Positions 11,513-21,238 of a DNA stretch of 64,000 nucleotides are shown one piece after another. The DNA comes from Lysobacterales bacterium 66-474 (GTDB taxonomy: Bacteria; Pseudomonadota; Gammaproteobacteria; Xanthomonadales; Rhodanobacteraceae). How positions within the stretch are numbered: the stretch's first letter is position 1; each line of letters opens with the position of its first letter. Where the stretch lies: positions 191,001 through 255,000 of the forward strand of contig MKWP01000001.1 in the NCBI GenBank assembly GCA_001899805.1, in the 5' to 3' direction. The notes under the pieces are model-generated. The model saw only the letters and a list, made by a program, of their open reading frames with translations, did not search any database and had not been told where the DNA came from. The translations under genes and the position numbers were made by a program.

Positions 11513-12445
11513 TCAGCGCCTGACGTACGCAAGCGGGTTCACCAACTTGCCGTCGTGCCACACTTCGAAGTGCACGTGCGGCCCGGTCGAGCGCCCGGTC
11601 GAGCCCGCGTCGGAGATGACCTCGCCCGCCTGCACGTGTTCGCCCACATGGGCCAGCAGCTTGTTGTTGTGGGCGTAGCGGGTCATGTAGCCATCGCCGT
11701 GATCGATCTCGACGACGTTGCCGTAGCCGGGTCGCACACCGGCGTAGGTGACCACGCCTGCCGCGACCGCGTGCACCTGCTCCCCCTTGTAGGCGCCGAT
11801 GTCGAGACCAGGGTGGAAGCTCTCGCGCCCGGTGAACGGGTCGATGCGCATACCGTACGGCGAGGTGATGTAGCCGTCATTGATCGGCATGCCCGAAGGA
11901 ATGAGGCTGGATGCGACCTGGCGGTCGGTCAACAGGGATTGGAGTACACCGAGCTGGTCCTGCTGGCTGTCGAAACGCCGGGCAAGTTGTTCCATGCTGA
12001 CGGTCAGGTCGAACGGCAACGAGCGGGCGGGCGGCACGGCTTTTTCGGGGCCGCCGACGCCGGCCGGTTCGTTGAAATCGAACTCCTTGGGATCGAGCTT
12101 GCCGGCCACCACCAGACGCTGGCCCAGCGCGTCCAGGCGTGCAGAGTCGGCCTGCAACTCACCCAGCTTGATGGCCATCCGGCTGACGTCGCGCTGCGCG
12201 TTGTCGCGCACCTGCTGCAACTCGGTTTTTTGCGCCGCGATCTGCTGGTGCATGGCATCGATCTGGGCCAGCGTGCGGCCGCTGGGACTGGCGATCCATA
12301 CCGCGAGCAACGCGCTCGCCACCAGGCAGATCGCCAACCCGCCCATGAGCGTCCGACACAACCGGAGGTTGGCCAGCCTGCGTTCGTCCAAATGCGCGTT
12401 CGACCATTCGCATCGCCGTGAACGGGCCACCAGTATCATGCCCAT
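11513..12445 (-). CDS. M23-family zinc metallopeptidase (murein hydrolase-like), membrane anchored
   Basis: 310 residues. One transmembrane segment (about residues 33-52), a coiled coil (about 58-110, AQIDAMHQQIAAQKTELQQ...), then a LytM/M23 domain. Zinc ligands are visible: His and Asp in SFHPGLDIG and the HVH of STGPHVHFEVW; GYGNVVEIDHGDGY and TRYAHNNKL are the other family blocks. Intact ligands suggest peptidoglycan endopeptidase activity in the periplasm instead of a degenerate activator. The ATG at 12445 lies only 17 bases from the assumed start of the divergent DUF721 gene. Proximity to lpxC/secA fits an envelope role. Confidence 0.88.
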   Translation of the reverse strand: MGMILVARSRRCEWSNAHLDERRLANLRLCRTLMGGLAICLVASALLAVWIASPSGRTLAQIDAMHQQIAAQKTELQQVRDNAQRDVSRMAIKLGELQADSARLDALGQRLVVAGKLDPKEFDFNEPAGVGGPEKAVPPARSLPFDLTVSMEQLARRFDSQQDQLGVLQSLLTDRQVASSLIPSGMPINDGYITSPYGMRIDPFTGRESFHPGLDIGAYKGEQVHAVAAGVVTYAGVRPGYGNVVEIDHGDGYMTRYAHNNKLLAHVGEHVQAGEVISDAGSTGRSTGPHVHFEVWHDGKLVNPLAYVRR

Positions 12446-12462
12446 GTCAGCAACCCGTACGG

Positions 12463-12939
12463 ATGTTCATCATTGTGTCTCCTGCCCGACCGCTGCCGCC
12501 ACGCGACACCCACGGTCCGACGCCGCTCTCGCAATGTGCCCCGGTCACCGACTTGGTGGCCCGGGCCCGTGACGTTGACCGCCTGAGTCAACGCATTGTT
12601 CCGCTGTTGCCGACACCGTTGCGCGGACACGTCGGCTTTGCCGGCCTGCGCAACGATCGCGTCCTGCTCCTGGTCGAGTCGCCTGTCTGGGCCACCCGCG
12701 TACGCATGGACCAGGCCGGCATCCTTGCCGCGGTACATTCCCTTGGGCTGGCCGCGAGTTCCGTCACGGCCAAGGTGGCGCCCATCCCGGTGCCCGTCGG
12801 TGATTCCACCGCAGTACCGAAGCTGTCGCCACGCGCGGCAAAGGCCATCCGTGCCGCGGCGGCCTCCATGGCCGATCCGGACCTGCGCGCGCTGTTCCTC
12901 GAGCTCGCCGCCCTGGCGGAGAGCCCCTCGGCCGAGTGA
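12463..12939 (+). CDS. DUF721 / DciA-like protein
   Basis: 158 residues from ATG 12463. The middle (DRLSQRIVPLLPTPLRGHVGF... VLLLVESPVWATRVRMDQAGIL) matches the KH-like DUF721 domain of DciA, the ancestral loader of the replicative helicase DnaB in bacteria without DnaC. The conserved part begins only after about residue 25, so a later start is possible. It is the only rightward gene between lpxC and secA, and is divergent from the M23 peptidase gene. The C-terminal tail is alanine-rich and likely disordered. Confidence 0.78.
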   Translation: MFIIVSPARPLPPRDTHGPTPLSQCAPVTDLVARARDVDRLSQRIVPLLPTPLRGHVGFAGLRNDRVLLLVESPVWATRVRMDQAGILAAVHSLGLAASSVTAKVAPIPVPVGDSTAVPKLSPRAAKAIRAAAASMADPDLRALFLELAALAESPSAE

Positions 12940-13117
12940 AAAACCGCCTGGGCCGGTCCGCCCCCTCTTCCACCGGCGGAAGCGGAAGTTATAACACGGT
13001 CGGGAGAGCCTGTGCGGGCCCGGATCGGCAAAATGTCACAAAATGTGAAGCAAAGCGCCAGAATCGGGGGCGCGGCAATATCAATGTCTCGTCCGCCGGA
13101 ATGCAGGCACGACGAAA

Positions 13118-13140
13118 CGCCCGCTTGCCGATGGCGGGCG
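13118..13140 (-). terminator. possible terminator after lpxC
   Basis: On the minus strand CGCCCGC and GCGGGCG form a 7-base GC stem with a 9-base loop, followed by TTTC. It is about 20 bases past the lpxC stop. The rest of the 220-base gap (12940-13159) contains an A/T-rich stretch with TCACA-aaa-TGTGA (13036-13048) but no gene that I can support. Confidence 0.5.
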
Positions 13141-13159
13141 CCGCAAAAATCAGGTTTCC

Positions 13160-14071
13160 TCAAACCGCCTGGGCAGGATGCGCGTAGGAAATCGGCGCCA
13201 GCGCGGGGTCGTCGAAAGTGACTTCTTCCCACGCCGACTTGTCGGCCAGCAGCGCGCGCAGCAGTTGGTTGTTCAACTGGTGTCCGGACTTGTGGCCGAA
13301 GAACGCCCCGATCAGGCTATGCCCGAGCAGGTACAAGTCGCCGATCGCGTCGAGGATCTTGTGCTTGACGAACTCGTCCTCGTAGCGCAGGCCGTCTTCG
13401 TTCAGCACACGGTAGTCATCCAGCACGATCGCATTGTCCATCGAGCCGCCCAGCGCGAGGTTCTTCTCGCGCAGCATTTCGATGTCGCGCATGAAGCCGA
13501 AGGTGCGCGCGCGGCTGACTTCCTTGACGAACGAAGTCGTGGAGAAATCGATCTCGGCTTTGGACGCGCGGCGCGAGAAGATTGGATGCTGGAACTCGAT
13601 CGAGAACCCGACCTTGAACCCGTCGAACGGTTCGAAACGCGCCCACTTGTCGCCCTGTTCGACCTTGACCGGCTTCTTGATGCGGATGAAACGCTTGGGC
13701 GCGGATTGCTCCTCGATGCCGGCCGACTGCAGCAGGAACACGAACGGACCCGCGCTGCCGTCCATGATCGGCACTTCCGGCGCGGACAGGTCCACGTAGG
13801 CGTTGTCGATGCCGAGGCCCGCCATCGCGGAAAGCAAATGCTCGACGGTACCAACGCGCACATCGCCGCTGATCAGCGTGCTGGACAGGCGCGTGTCGCC
13901 GACATATTCGCAACGCGAAGGAATGCTGACGGGTTCAGGAAGATCGGTACGACGGAACACGATTCCGGTGTTGACCGCCGCCGGTCGCAAGGTCATGTAG
14001 ACCTTTTCGCCCGTGTGCAGGCCGACGCCCGTCGCGCGGATCACGTTCTTGAGCGTGCGCTGCTTGATCAT
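13160..14071 (-). CDS. lpxC: UDP-3-O-acyl-N-acetylglucosamine deacetylase
   Basis: Zinc-dependent, committed step of lipid A synthesis. 303 residues, the usual length. The opening [24 protein letters not shown], zinc-ligand blocks [18 protein letters not shown] (His) and [15 protein letters not shown] (His, Asp), and [16 protein letters not shown] with the catalytic histidine are all present. A 334-base gap and a putative terminator separate it from ftsZ, so it probably has its own promoter (a weak TAGGAT -10 lies about 50 bases upstream). Confidence 0.97.
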   Translation of the reverse strand: MIKQRTLKNVIRATGVGLHTGEKVYMTLRPAAVNTGIVFRRTDLPEPVSIPSRCEYVGDTRLSSTLISGDVRVGTVEHLLSAMAGLGIDNAYVDLSAPEVPIMDGSAGPFVFLLQSAGIEEQSAPKRFIRIKKPVKVEQGDKWARFEPFDGFKVGFSIEFQHPIFSRRASKAEIDFSTTSFVKEVSRARTFGFMRDIEMLREKNLALGGSMDNAIVLDDYRVLNEDGLRYEDEFVKHKILDAIGDLYLLGHSLIGAFFGHKSGHQLNNQLLRALLADKSAWEEVTFDDPALAPISYAHPAQAV

Positions 14072-14285
14072 TTTTCGTTGGAATCCTGTTAGGACAACGC
14101 TAAAACGTCGGCGATCCTATCACGGTTGACCGCCCGAATAAAGTGGACTGTTGGGTTCAGTTAATCCTCGAACATGGCTGGCGTGACCCTTGTCACACCC
14201 TGCTTCACTGCCAGCCTGGATTGGATGCCAAGGTGAAATGGGACCGTGCCGGCTTCATCAGGTTCCGTGCCGGTCGAAACGGAGA

Positions 14286-14329
14286 CGAAAAATCATCCGC
14301 GCTGCCGGGGACGGGAGTCCGGCAACGCG
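14286..14329 (-). terminator. possible terminator after ftsZ
   Basis: On the minus strand an 11-base-pair stem with one internal mismatch (CCGCG.TGCCGG / CCGGCA.CGCGG) is followed by ATGATTTTT. A second hairpin, GGGCAGGCG/CGCCTGTCCC with a bulge, lies nearer the ftsZ stop at 14363-14387. Together they could end the dcw transcript before lpxC. The remaining part of 14072-14405 holds no supported gene. Confidence 0.45.
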
Positions 14330-14405
14330 GATCGGAAGCGGCAATCCATGGGGACTGCCGCCGGGACAGGCGTTCCCACGCCTGCCCGCCACACGCTTCT
14401 TGTTT

Positions 14406-15593
14406 TCAATCCGCCTGGCGTCGCAAAAACGCCGGGATATCCAGGTAGTCGTACCCCGGCGCGGCTTCCGCATCAGTCTTGGCAGCAGGGGCCGGCGACT
14501 TCCTGGCGGCCGCGGCCGGTTCGGGCTGGGCGGCGAAACCCACCACGCCATTGTCGGTCCCGGTGCGCAAGACCCGCGTCGGTTTCGGCATCTCGATGGT
14601 TTCCGGCTTGGGGACCGGTCGCAGCGCAGGCTTGGCGGCACGGTTCAGGCCGGTCGCGACCACCGTGACCCGCACGTCGTCGGACAGGTCGGGATCGAGC
14701 GCGGTGCCCAGCACCACGGTCGCATCCTCGCTGGCGAAGTCGTGCACCACCCGGCCGATCTCGTCGAACTCGCGCATCGTGAGGTTCGGACCGGCGGTGA
14801 CGTTGACCAGGATGCCGCATGCGCCCGACAGGTCCACGTTCTCCAGCAGCGGGTTGTTGATCGCCGCCTCGGCCGCCGCCTGCGCGCGATCGTCGCCGCG
14901 GGCGGTGCCGGTGCCCATCATCGCCATGCCCATCTCGCTCATCACGGTGCGCACGTCGGCGAAGTCGACGTTGATCAGGCCCGGCCGGGTGATCAGGTCG
15001 GCGATACCCTGCACGGCGCCCTGCAGCACGTCGTTGGCAGCCTTGAACGCATTCAGCAAGGTCACTTCGCGGCCGAGCACGGTCAGGAGTTTTTCGTTCG
15101 GAACCGTGATCAGCGAATCGACCGACTGCGACAGGTCCTCGATGCCCTTCAACGCCACCTGCATGCGCCGGCGACCCTCGAACGGGAACGGTTTGGTCAC
15201 CACCGCCACCGTCAGGATGCCCTTTTCCTTGGCGAGCTGCGCCACCACCGGTGCCGCGCCGGTGCCGGTGCCGCCGCCCATGCCGCAGGTGATGAACACC
15301 ATGTCGGCACCGTCCAGCACCTCGACGATGCGTTCCCGATCTTCCAACGCGGCCTGCCGGCCGATCTCGGGATTGGCGCCGGCGCCGAGACCCTTGGTCA
15401 CGGTTTCGCCGAGTTGCAGCGTGGTGCGCGCGCCGGAGCTTTTCAGCGCCTGCGAGTCGGTATTGGCGCAGATGAACTCCACGCCGTCGATGGCTGAATT
15501 GACCATGTGGCTGACGGCGTTGCCACCGCCGCCGCCGACACCGATCACCTTGATCACCGCATTGGGTGCGAGTTGTTCCACCAGTTCAAACAT
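14406..15593 (-). CDS. ftsZ: cell division protein FtsZ
   Basis: Tubulin-like GTPase that forms the Z ring. 395 residues. The GTP-binding signature GGGTGTGAAPV, the N-terminal VGGGGGNAVSHMV and T7-loop region (GLINVDFADVRT) are visible; the linker (about residues 320-380) is rich in Ala/Pro/Lys; the C-terminal conserved peptide DYLDIPAFLRRQAD, which docks FtsA and ZipA, is intact. Start ATG 15593 follows a clear GGAGG at about 7 bases. The 133-base gap to ftsA contains two hairpins (see that entry). Confidence 0.97.
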   Translation of the reverse strand: MFELVEQLAPNAVIKVIGVGGGGGNAVSHMVNSAIDGVEFICANTDSQALKSSGARTTLQLGETVTKGLGAGANPEIGRQAALEDRERIVEVLDGADMVFITCGMGGGTGTGAAPVVAQLAKEKGILTVAVVTKPFPFEGRRRMQVALKGIEDLSQSVDSLITVPNEKLLTVLGREVTLLNAFKAANDVLQGAVQGIADLITRPGLINVDFADVRTVMSEMGMAMMGTGTARGDDRAQAAAEAAINNPLLENVDLSGACGILVNVTAGPNLTMREFDEIGRVVHDFASEDATVVLGTALDPDLSDDVRVTVVATGLNRAAKPALRPVPKPETIEMPKPTRVLRTGTDNGVVGFAAQPEPAAAARKSPAPAAKTDAEAAPGYDYLDIPAFLRRQAD

Positions 15594-15637
15594 TGCCCGT
15601 CCTCCGTGCTGCCTTGTTGTTGCTGCTGTTGACATGA

Positions 15638-15690
15638 CCTTCCGTTTCGGAAGGGTTTGGCCCCGTGGGACCGTCGGCGCCGCGGCGCCG
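15638..15690. repeat. two inverted repeats between ftsA and ftsZ
   Basis: CCTTCC-gtttc-GGAAGG at 15638-15654 and the 16-base perfect palindrome CGGCGCCGCGGCGCCG at 15675-15690. Both would be transcribed into strong hairpins in the ftsZ leader, which might tune ftsZ expression relative to ftsA or stabilise the ftsZ mRNA end; this is inference. Confidence 0.45.
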
Positions 15691-15726
15691 CGCGAATCCG
15701 CCTCTTCCCGAAGCGGGGTTCGTGTT

Positions 15727-16965
15727 CTAGAAATTTTTCGATAGCCAACTCTTCATCTTGCCGATCGCGCCGGCCACGCTGTCGCCCATCGCTCCGCCGA
15801 GCGCGCGACTGTTGCTGCCTTCGCGCGAGCCGTGCAGCAACAGGCCGATGCTGGCCGCATGCGCCGGCGTCGCGATCACCTCGGTCGCGCCGGTGACGTG
15901 CTGGGGAACGCCGAGCCGCACCATCTTGTGGAAGACCTCCTCGGCGAGATACAGCGCGCCTTCGATGCGCGCCGCGCCGCCGGTCAGCACCACGCCGGCC
16001 GCGAGCAGGTTTTCGTAACCCGAACGGCGCACTTCGTCCTGCACCATCTCGAAGATTTCCTCGTAGCGCGCCTGGATCGACTGCGCCAGCGCCTGCCGCT
16101 GCAGCCGCCGCGGCGGCCGTTCGCCCACGCTCGGCACCTGGATGGTTTCCTCGCCGCGCGCCATCTGCGCCAGCGCGCAGCCGTACTTCACCTTGATCTC
16201 CTCGGCGTTGCCGGTGGGCGTCTGCACGTACTGGGAAATGTCGGACGTCACCTGGTCACCGCCGACCGGCAGCGATTTGGTGTAGCGGATGGAACCTTGC
16301 GTGTAGATCGCGATGTCGGTGGTGCCGGCGCCGAGATCGACCACGCACACGCCGAGTTCGCGTTCGTCCTCGGTCAGCACGGCCTTGGATGCCGCCACCG
16401 CAGCCGGCACCAGATCGTCAACCTGCAGTCCGCAGCGCTGGATGCATTTGGTGATGTTCTGCACGGCCGAAGCCGCACCGGTCACCAGGTGCACGCCGGC
16501 TTCCAGGCGCACGCCGCTCATGCCGACCGGATGGCGGATGCCGTCCTGGCCGTCGATGCGGTATTCCTGCGGTTCCTTGTAGAGCACCTTGCGGTCGGCC
16601 GGGATCGCCACCGCACTGGCCGACTCCAGTACCTGGTCGAGGTCGCCGGCCGCGACTTCGCGGTCGCGGATCGCCGCCGCCCCGCGCGAGTTGTGGGTAT
16701 CCAGGTGGCTGCCGGAAATCGACGCGCACACCGAACGGATGTCGCAACCTGCCATCTGTTCGGCTTCCTCGATCGCGCGCTGGATCGAGTGCACGTTGGA
16801 ATCGATCTCGACCACCACGCCTTTCTTCATGCCGCGCGAGGCATGGCTGCCGAAGCCGATCACCTCGACCGGTTCGCCCGGCAGGTATTCGCCGACGATC
16901 GCCATCACCTTGGAAGTACCGATGTCGAGGCCGACGACGAGGTGCTTGTCGCTCTTGCGGTTCAT
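15727..16965 (-). CDS. ftsA: cell division protein FtsA
   Basis: Actin-like protein that ties FtsZ to the membrane. 412 residues from ATG 16965 (MNRKSDKHLVVGLDIGTSKV). The phosphate-1 motif VGLDIGTSKV, phosphate-2 VVDLGAGTTDIAIY and adenosine loop VLTGGAARIEG are present. The C-terminal amphipathic helix (GKMKSWLSKNF) that inserts in the membrane is intact. It follows ftsQ closely (4 bases between). Confidence 0.97.
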   Translation of the reverse strand: MNRKSDKHLVVGLDIGTSKVMAIVGEYLPGEPVEVIGFGSHASRGMKKGVVVEIDSNVHSIQRAIEEAEQMAGCDIRSVCASISGSHLDTHNSRGAAAIRDREVAAGDLDQVLESASAVAIPADRKVLYKEPQEYRIDGQDGIRHPVGMSGVRLEAGVHLVTGAASAVQNITKCIQRCGLQVDDLVPAAVAASKAVLTEDERELGVCVVDLGAGTTDIAIYTQGSIRYTKSLPVGGDQVTSDISQYVQTPTGNAEEIKVKYGCALAQMARGEETIQVPSVGERPPRRLQRQALAQSIQARYEEIFEMVQDEVRRSGYENLLAAGVVLTGGAARIEGALYLAEEVFHKMVRLGVPQHVTGATEVIATPAHAASIGLLLHGSREGSNSRALGGAMGDSVAGAIGKMKSWLSKNF

Positions 16966-16969
16966 GGGT

Positions 16970-17734
16970 CTAAACGTTTCCGTCAGCAGCATGGGGGCCA
17001 CCGTTCTTTGGGTTCTGGGAAGGGGTTGGCGCAGGTTCCGGCCAGCGCACCGCGAAACCGTTGCTGTAGCGGAGATCGGCGTAGACGAAGCCGTCGCTGC
17101 GGCCGCGCATCAGGATCGGCAACGCCGCCGCAAAGCGCGCCAGCCGTTGGTCGGGCTGTCCGTCGCCCACGACCACCCGCGCGCCGTTCGAAAGCAGCAA
17201 CGTCCAGCCGCCGCGCGCGGACAGGTCCACTTCGCTGACGCGCAGGCCGTAGGGCACGAAGTCGGTCGTGGCCGTCCGATAGAACGCCATCACGTCAGCC
17301 ACCCGTCCATCCGGCGCCTGGAATTTCGGCAACCCGTTCACCACTCCGGCGTCGGGCACCTTGAAGATGCGGCCGTCCTCGTCCAGCAACGCACCATCGC
17401 CCCAATGCGCGACCGGCCGGATTTCCGTGACGGTGATGTCGAGCGCATCCGGCCAGCGCTTGCTGACTTCGACCTGTCCGACCCACGGCAGCGCCGCGAC
17501 CGCGTCGCGCACCTTGTCGAGATGGATCGCGAAGAAACCCGCGCCAAGCGTGGGCGCCACGGCGGCGCGCACCTGTGCCGCGCTGACGTGCCGGAACGTG
17601 GCGTGCACCTGCAGCTCGCGCACCGGCCAACTGCCGGACGCGAACCAGCCCTGCAACACGCCGACCACCGGCAGCGCGACCACCACGATCGCGATCAGCC
17701 ATGCGGCCAGGCGCAGGGAAGTGGCGCCCTTCAT
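16970..17734 (-). CDS. ftsQ: cell division protein FtsQ
   Basis: Single-pass divisome protein of the FtsQBL complex. 254 residues: one transmembrane helix (about residues 9-28), a POTRA domain (about 38-108, [24 protein letters not shown]), then the beta domain with [18 protein letters not shown] and YVDLRY-like [19 protein letters not shown]. The Pro/Asn-rich C-terminus is dispensable in other species. It overlaps the ddl end by four bases (TGA/ATG), so it is translationally coupled. Confidence 0.94.
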   Translation of the reverse strand: MKGATSLRLAAWLIAIVVVALPVVGVLQGWFASGSWPVRELQVHATFRHVSAAQVRAAVAPTLGAGFFAIHLDKVRDAVAALPWVGQVEVSKRWPDALDITVTEIRPVAHWGDGALLDEDGRIFKVPDAGVVNGLPKFQAPDGRVADVMAFYRTATTDFVPYGLRVSEVDLSARGGWTLLLSNGARVVVGDGQPDQRLARFAAALPILMRGRSDGFVYADLRYSNGFAVRWPEPAPTPSQNPKNGGPHAADGNV

Positions 17735-18720
17735 GCGGCGCCTCCCTGCTCGCGGTCAAACGAGGTTTCCAGCACCCGCCAGCACAGTTCCCGATAATCG
17801 ATGCCCATGGCCGCGGCGGCCTTGGGCACCAGCGAATGCGTGGTCATGCCGGGCGCCGTGTTGACTTCCAGCAGCCAGTTGCGGCCATCCCGATCGCGCA
17901 TCACATCGACGCGCCCCCAGCCCGAACAACCGAGCGCGTCGAAGGCCCGTCGCGCCAGCGCGCGCAGACTGGCCTCTGCACCGCCGTCGAGGCCGGGGCA
18001 GATGTATTGCGTGTCCTCGGCGATGTACTTGGCGTTGTAGTCGTAGTACGCGCCCTTCGGCACGATCTTGATGCTGGGCAAGACGTCGTCCGCGAGGATC
18101 GAGACCGTGAGCTCGTCGCCCTCGATCAGCGTTTCCATCAACAAGTCGCCGGGATAGCGCTGCGCCAGCGCGACCGCCGCGTCCAGATCCTTTTCGTCGA
18201 ACACGCGCGACACGCCGACGCTGGAGCCTTCGCTGGCCGGCTTCACGATCAGCGGGAATCCGACCGCATGCGCCGCCGCGTGCACGTCGGCGCCACGCGG
18301 CAGCGGCACGAATCCGGGCGTGGGCAGGCCCAGCGCGGTCCACACCCACTTGCTGCGCACCTTGTCCATGGACAAGGCCGAACCCAGCACGCCGGAACCG
18401 GTGTACGGGATGTGCAGCGAATCCAGCGCACCCTGCAGCACGCCATCCTCGCCGCCGCCATGCTGGCCGTGCAGGATGTTGAACACGCGCGCGAAGTGGC
18501 CCGCGCGCACCGCATCCAGCAACGCGGGAATGCCGTCGACCGCGTGCGCGTCGACGCCGCGGCTCCCGAGCGCTTCCAGCACGCCCTTGCCGGACATCAA
18601 CGACACCTCGCGCTCGGCCGAGCTGCCGCCCATCACCACCGCGACGCGGCCGAATGCGGCGGGGTCGGTGATGCGCCTTGCGGCGGGACTCGGGACTCGG
18701 GACTCGGGACTCGGATTCAC
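17731..18720 (-). CDS. ddl: D-alanine--D-alanine ligase
   Basis: ATP-grasp ligase making D-Ala-D-Ala for UDP-MurNAc-pentapeptide. The core starts at [21 protein letters not shown] and includes [42 protein letters not shown] and [18 protein letters not shown]; length and motifs fit DdlB. The start is unusual: the frame opens at GTG 18720, overlapping the murC stop (GTGA), and the first ~14 codons are written by a 7-base tandem repeat (18685-18714). An ATG at 18727 is out of frame at the present copy number. murB, which often lies between murC and ddl, is absent. Confidence 0.9.
   Translation of the reverse strand: MNPSPESRVPSPAARRITDPAAFGRVAVVMGGSSAEREVSLMSGKGVLEALGSRGVDAHAVDGIPALLDAVRAGHFARVFNILHGQHGGGEDGVLQGALDSLHIPYTGSGVLGSALSMDKVRSKWVWTALGLPTPGFVPLPRGADVHAAAHAVGFPLIVKPASEGSSVGVSRVFDEKDLDAAVALAQRYPGDLLMETLIEGDELTVSILADDVLPSIKIVPKGAYYDYNAKYIAEDTQYICPGLDGGAEASLRALARRAFDALGCSGWGRVDVMRDRDGRNWLLEVNTAPGMTTHSLVPKAAAAMGIDYRELCWRVLETSFDREQGGAA
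18685..18714. repeat. heptanucleotide tandem repeat GGGACTC x4.3 in the ddl 5' end
   Basis: Four perfect copies plus two bases. The unit is not a multiple of three, so each gain or loss changes the reading frame between the ddl start codon and the conserved ATP-grasp core. GTG 18720 is in frame with four copies; ATG 18727 would be in frame with three; neither with five. Confidence 0.85.
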
Positions 18721-20156
18721 GCGGCATCCTCCGATTTCAGGTGCCCGCGACCGGCCAGTTCCACGGCTGCGGCGCCGATGTCGCCGGCGCCGAGCAGCAA
18801 CACCAGGTCGCCGTCCCGCAACAAGGCGGGAAGGGTCGCGCCGAGTTCGCGCGGATGCTCGATGAACACCGGATCGACCTTGCCGCGCGCGCGCACCGCG
18901 CGCGCCAGCGCACGCCCGTCGGCACCCGCGATCGGCGCCTCGCCCGCGGGATACACCTCCGTCAGCACCAACGCGTCGGCCTCGCACAGCACGCCGGCGA
19001 AGTCGTCCAGAAGGTCGCGGGTGCGGGTGTAGCGATGCGGCTGGAAGGCGATCACGAGACGTCGTTCGGGCCAGCCCGCGCGCGCGGCTTCCATCACCGC
19101 GGCAAGCTCGCGCGGGTGATGGCCGTAGTCGTCCACCAGCAACACCTTGCCGTGCTCGATCGGCAGTTCGCCGTTGCTGTGGAAGCGCCGCCCCACGCCC
19201 TGGAAACGTTCCAGTGCGCGCGCGATCGCGAACGGCTCGACACCGAGATGCCAGCCAAGCGTGGCCGCGGCCAGCGCGTTCAGCACGTTGTGGCGGCCCG
19301 GCAAATTCAATGTCACCGGCAGCGGCGGCTGATCCGGCAGCATCAGGTCGAAATGCATCCGCGCATGGTCGGCCCGCAGGTTGGCGCCGCGTACGTCGGC
19401 GGCGCCCTCGATCGCGTAGGTCAAGGTCGATCGCGGCGTGCGTTGCGCGAGTTCGGCGACTTCCGGATCGTCCACGCACAGCACCGCGAGGCCATAGAAC
19501 GGCAGGTGGTGCAGGAAATCGGCGAAGGCCTGCTTCAGTTCGGCGAAGTCGCCGTGGTAATGCTCGAGATGGTCGGCATCGATGTTGGTGACGATCGCGG
19601 CGACCGGCGACAGCATCAGGAACGAGCCGTCGGATTCGTCGGCCTCGGCGACCAGGTAATCGCCGGCGCCCAGCCGCGCGTGCGCACCGGCGGAAAGCAG
19701 CTGCCCGCCGATCACGAAGGTCGGGTCGTAACCGGCCTCGGCCAGCACGCTGGCGACAAGGCTGGTGGTGGTGGTCTTGCCGTGGGTACCGGCCACCGCG
19801 ATGCCGCGGCGGAAACGCATCAGTTCGCCCAGCATCTCGGCGCGCGGCACGACCGGGATGCGGCGTGCCTGCGCGGCAGCGAACTCCGGGTTGTCGGGCT
19901 TGATCGCGCTCGACACCACCACTGCGTCGACGTTGGCCACGTGCGCGGCAGCGTGGCCGATCGCGACCTTCACGCCCATCTTCGCGAGGCGCTCGGTGAC
20001 CGGCGATGCCGCACGATCCGAACCAGACACGTCGTAGCCCAGCGTGTGCAGCACCTCGGCGATCCCGCTCATGCCGGCGCCGCCTATGCCGATGAAGTGC
20101 ACGCGGCGGAAGCCCTGCATGATGTCGCCGTGCGGCGGGAGGCGGTGCGGCGTCAT
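18717..20156 (-). CDS. murC: UDP-N-acetylmuramate--L-alanine ligase
   Basis: Adds L-Ala to UDP-MurNAc, first amino-acid ligase of peptidoglycan. 479 residues. [16 protein letters not shown] (nucleotide fold), the ATP P-loop [19 protein letters not shown], and the [17 protein letters not shown] and [10 protein letters not shown] blocks are diagnostic. ATG 20156 overlaps the murG stop (ATGA); an internal ATG at 20120 (MQGFRRVHF) would trim 12 residues and fits the family start better, so the first residues are uncertain. Confidence 0.96.
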   Translation of the reverse strand: MTPHRLPPHGDIMQGFRRVHFIGIGGAGMSGIAEVLHTLGYDVSGSDRAASPVTERLAKMGVKVAIGHAAAHVANVDAVVVSSAIKPDNPEFAAAQARRIPVVPRAEMLGELMRFRRGIAVAGTHGKTTTTSLVASVLAEAGYDPTFVIGGQLLSAGAHARLGAGDYLVAEADESDGSFLMLSPVAAIVTNIDADHLEHYHGDFAELKQAFADFLHHLPFYGLAVLCVDDPEVAELAQRTPRSTLTYAIEGAADVRGANLRADHARMHFDLMLPDQPPLPVTLNLPGRHNVLNALAAATLGWHLGVEPFAIARALERFQGVGRRFHSNGELPIEHGKVLLVDDYGHHPRELAAVMEAARAGWPERRLVIAFQPHRYTRTRDLLDDFAGVLCEADALVLTEVYPAGEAPIAGADGRALARAVRARGKVDPVFIEHPRELGATLPALLRDGDLVLLLGAGDIGAAAVELAGRGHLKSEDAA

Positions 20157-21238
20157 GCGGCCACCTCCAGGCAGCGTCGCGCGATCACGTCGGCGGCGTC
20201 GGGTTTCGCGAGCGTGCGCGCGGCGTTGGCCATCGCGAGGCGCTTGTCCGGATCGCGCAGCAGGCGTTCCAGCATCCCCGCGAAGCGCGCCGGGTCGAAG
20301 TCGCGGTCCTGCACCAGTTCGGCCGCACCGACCGCGACGAAGCCTTCCGCGTTTTTCGTCTGGTGATCGTCGACCGCGTGCGGGAACGGCATCAGGATTG
20401 CGCCGAGACCCGCGGCGGCGAGCTCGGCCAGCGTCAGTGCGCCGGCGCGGCAGATCACGAAATCGGCCCATGCATAAGCTGCCGCCATGTCGGTGAGGAA
20501 CGGCTCGACCTCCGCCCCGACGTCGACGCGCGCATAGGCGCTGCGGGTCGCCTCGACATGCGCGCTGCCGCACTGGTGCAACACCTCGGGGCGACGCTCC
20601 GCGGGAATCAATGACAACGCGTTCGGCAGCCCGAGATTCAGGGTGCGCGCGCCGAGGCTGCCGCCCAGCACCAGCAGGCGCGGCGCGCCGGAACGATTCG
20701 CGAAGCGCACGGCGGGCGCGGGCAGCGCGGCGATTTCCGCACGCACCGGATTGCCGGTCCATTCGGCATGCAGCCCGGCCGGGAAGGCGTCGGCGAAACC
20801 ACTCATCACGCGCTGCGCGCGTTTCGCCAGCACGCGGTTGGTGAAACCGGCGACGCGATTTTGTTCGTGCACCAGCAACGGCCGGCGTTGCAACCATGCC
20901 ACGATGCCGCCCGGCCCCGCCACGTAGCCGCCCAGCGACAGTACGCTGCGCGGCCGGATGTCACGCAGCACGCGCCACGCCGCGAGTCCGGCACGCAACA
21001 ACATCCACGGCGCCGCGAGGCGCTGTCGCCATCCCTTGCCGCGCAAGCCCGCGACCGGCAGCGCGCGCATCTCGATGCGATGCTCGGGCACGATGCGGTT
21101 TTCCATGCCGCCCTGTGCGCCCAGCCACAACACCGGCACGTCGTGCGCGCGCAAGGCCGCGGCGACCGCCAGACCGGGAAAGATGTGGCCGCCGGTGCCG
21201 CCGGCCATGATCAACACGGGGGCCGATGCGGCGGTCAT
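20153..21238 (-). CDS. murG: UDP-GlcNAc:undecaprenyl-PP-MurNAc-pentapeptide GlcNAc transferase
   Basis: Converts lipid I to lipid II on the inner face of the membrane. 361 residues, GT28 fold. The glycine-rich loop [19 protein letters not shown], the second loop [14 protein letters not shown] and the UDP-GlcNAc site [35 protein letters not shown] are intact. Overlaps ftsW (ATGA) and murC (ATGA) at both ends. Confidence 0.97.
   Translation of the reverse strand: MTAASAPVLIMAGGTGGHIFPGLAVAAALRAHDVPVLWLGAQGGMENRIVPEHRIEMRALPVAGLRGKGWRQRLAAPWMLLRAGLAAWRVLRDIRPRSVLSLGGYVAGPGGIVAWLQRRPLLVHEQNRVAGFTNRVLAKRAQRVMSGFADAFPAGLHAEWTGNPVRAEIAALPAPAVRFANRSGAPRLLVLGGSLGARTLNLGLPNALSLIPAERRPEVLHQCGSAHVEATRSAYARVDVGAEVEPFLTDMAAAYAWADFVICRAGALTLAELAAAGLGAILMPFPHAVDDHQTKNAEGFVAVGAAELVQDRDFDPARFAGMLERLLRDPDKRLAMANAARTLAKPDAADVIARRCLEVAA

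Noticed and set aside
11405-12421. 338-codon rightward open frame opposite the M23 peptidase
   Set aside because: Antisense shadow; the M23 domain with intact zinc ligands on the minus strand is decisive.
13036-13048. TCACA-aaa-TGTGA as a CRP/Clp site
   Set aside because: The half-sites are in reverse order (CRP needs TGTGA-N6-TCACA) and the spacer is three bases, so it does not fit.
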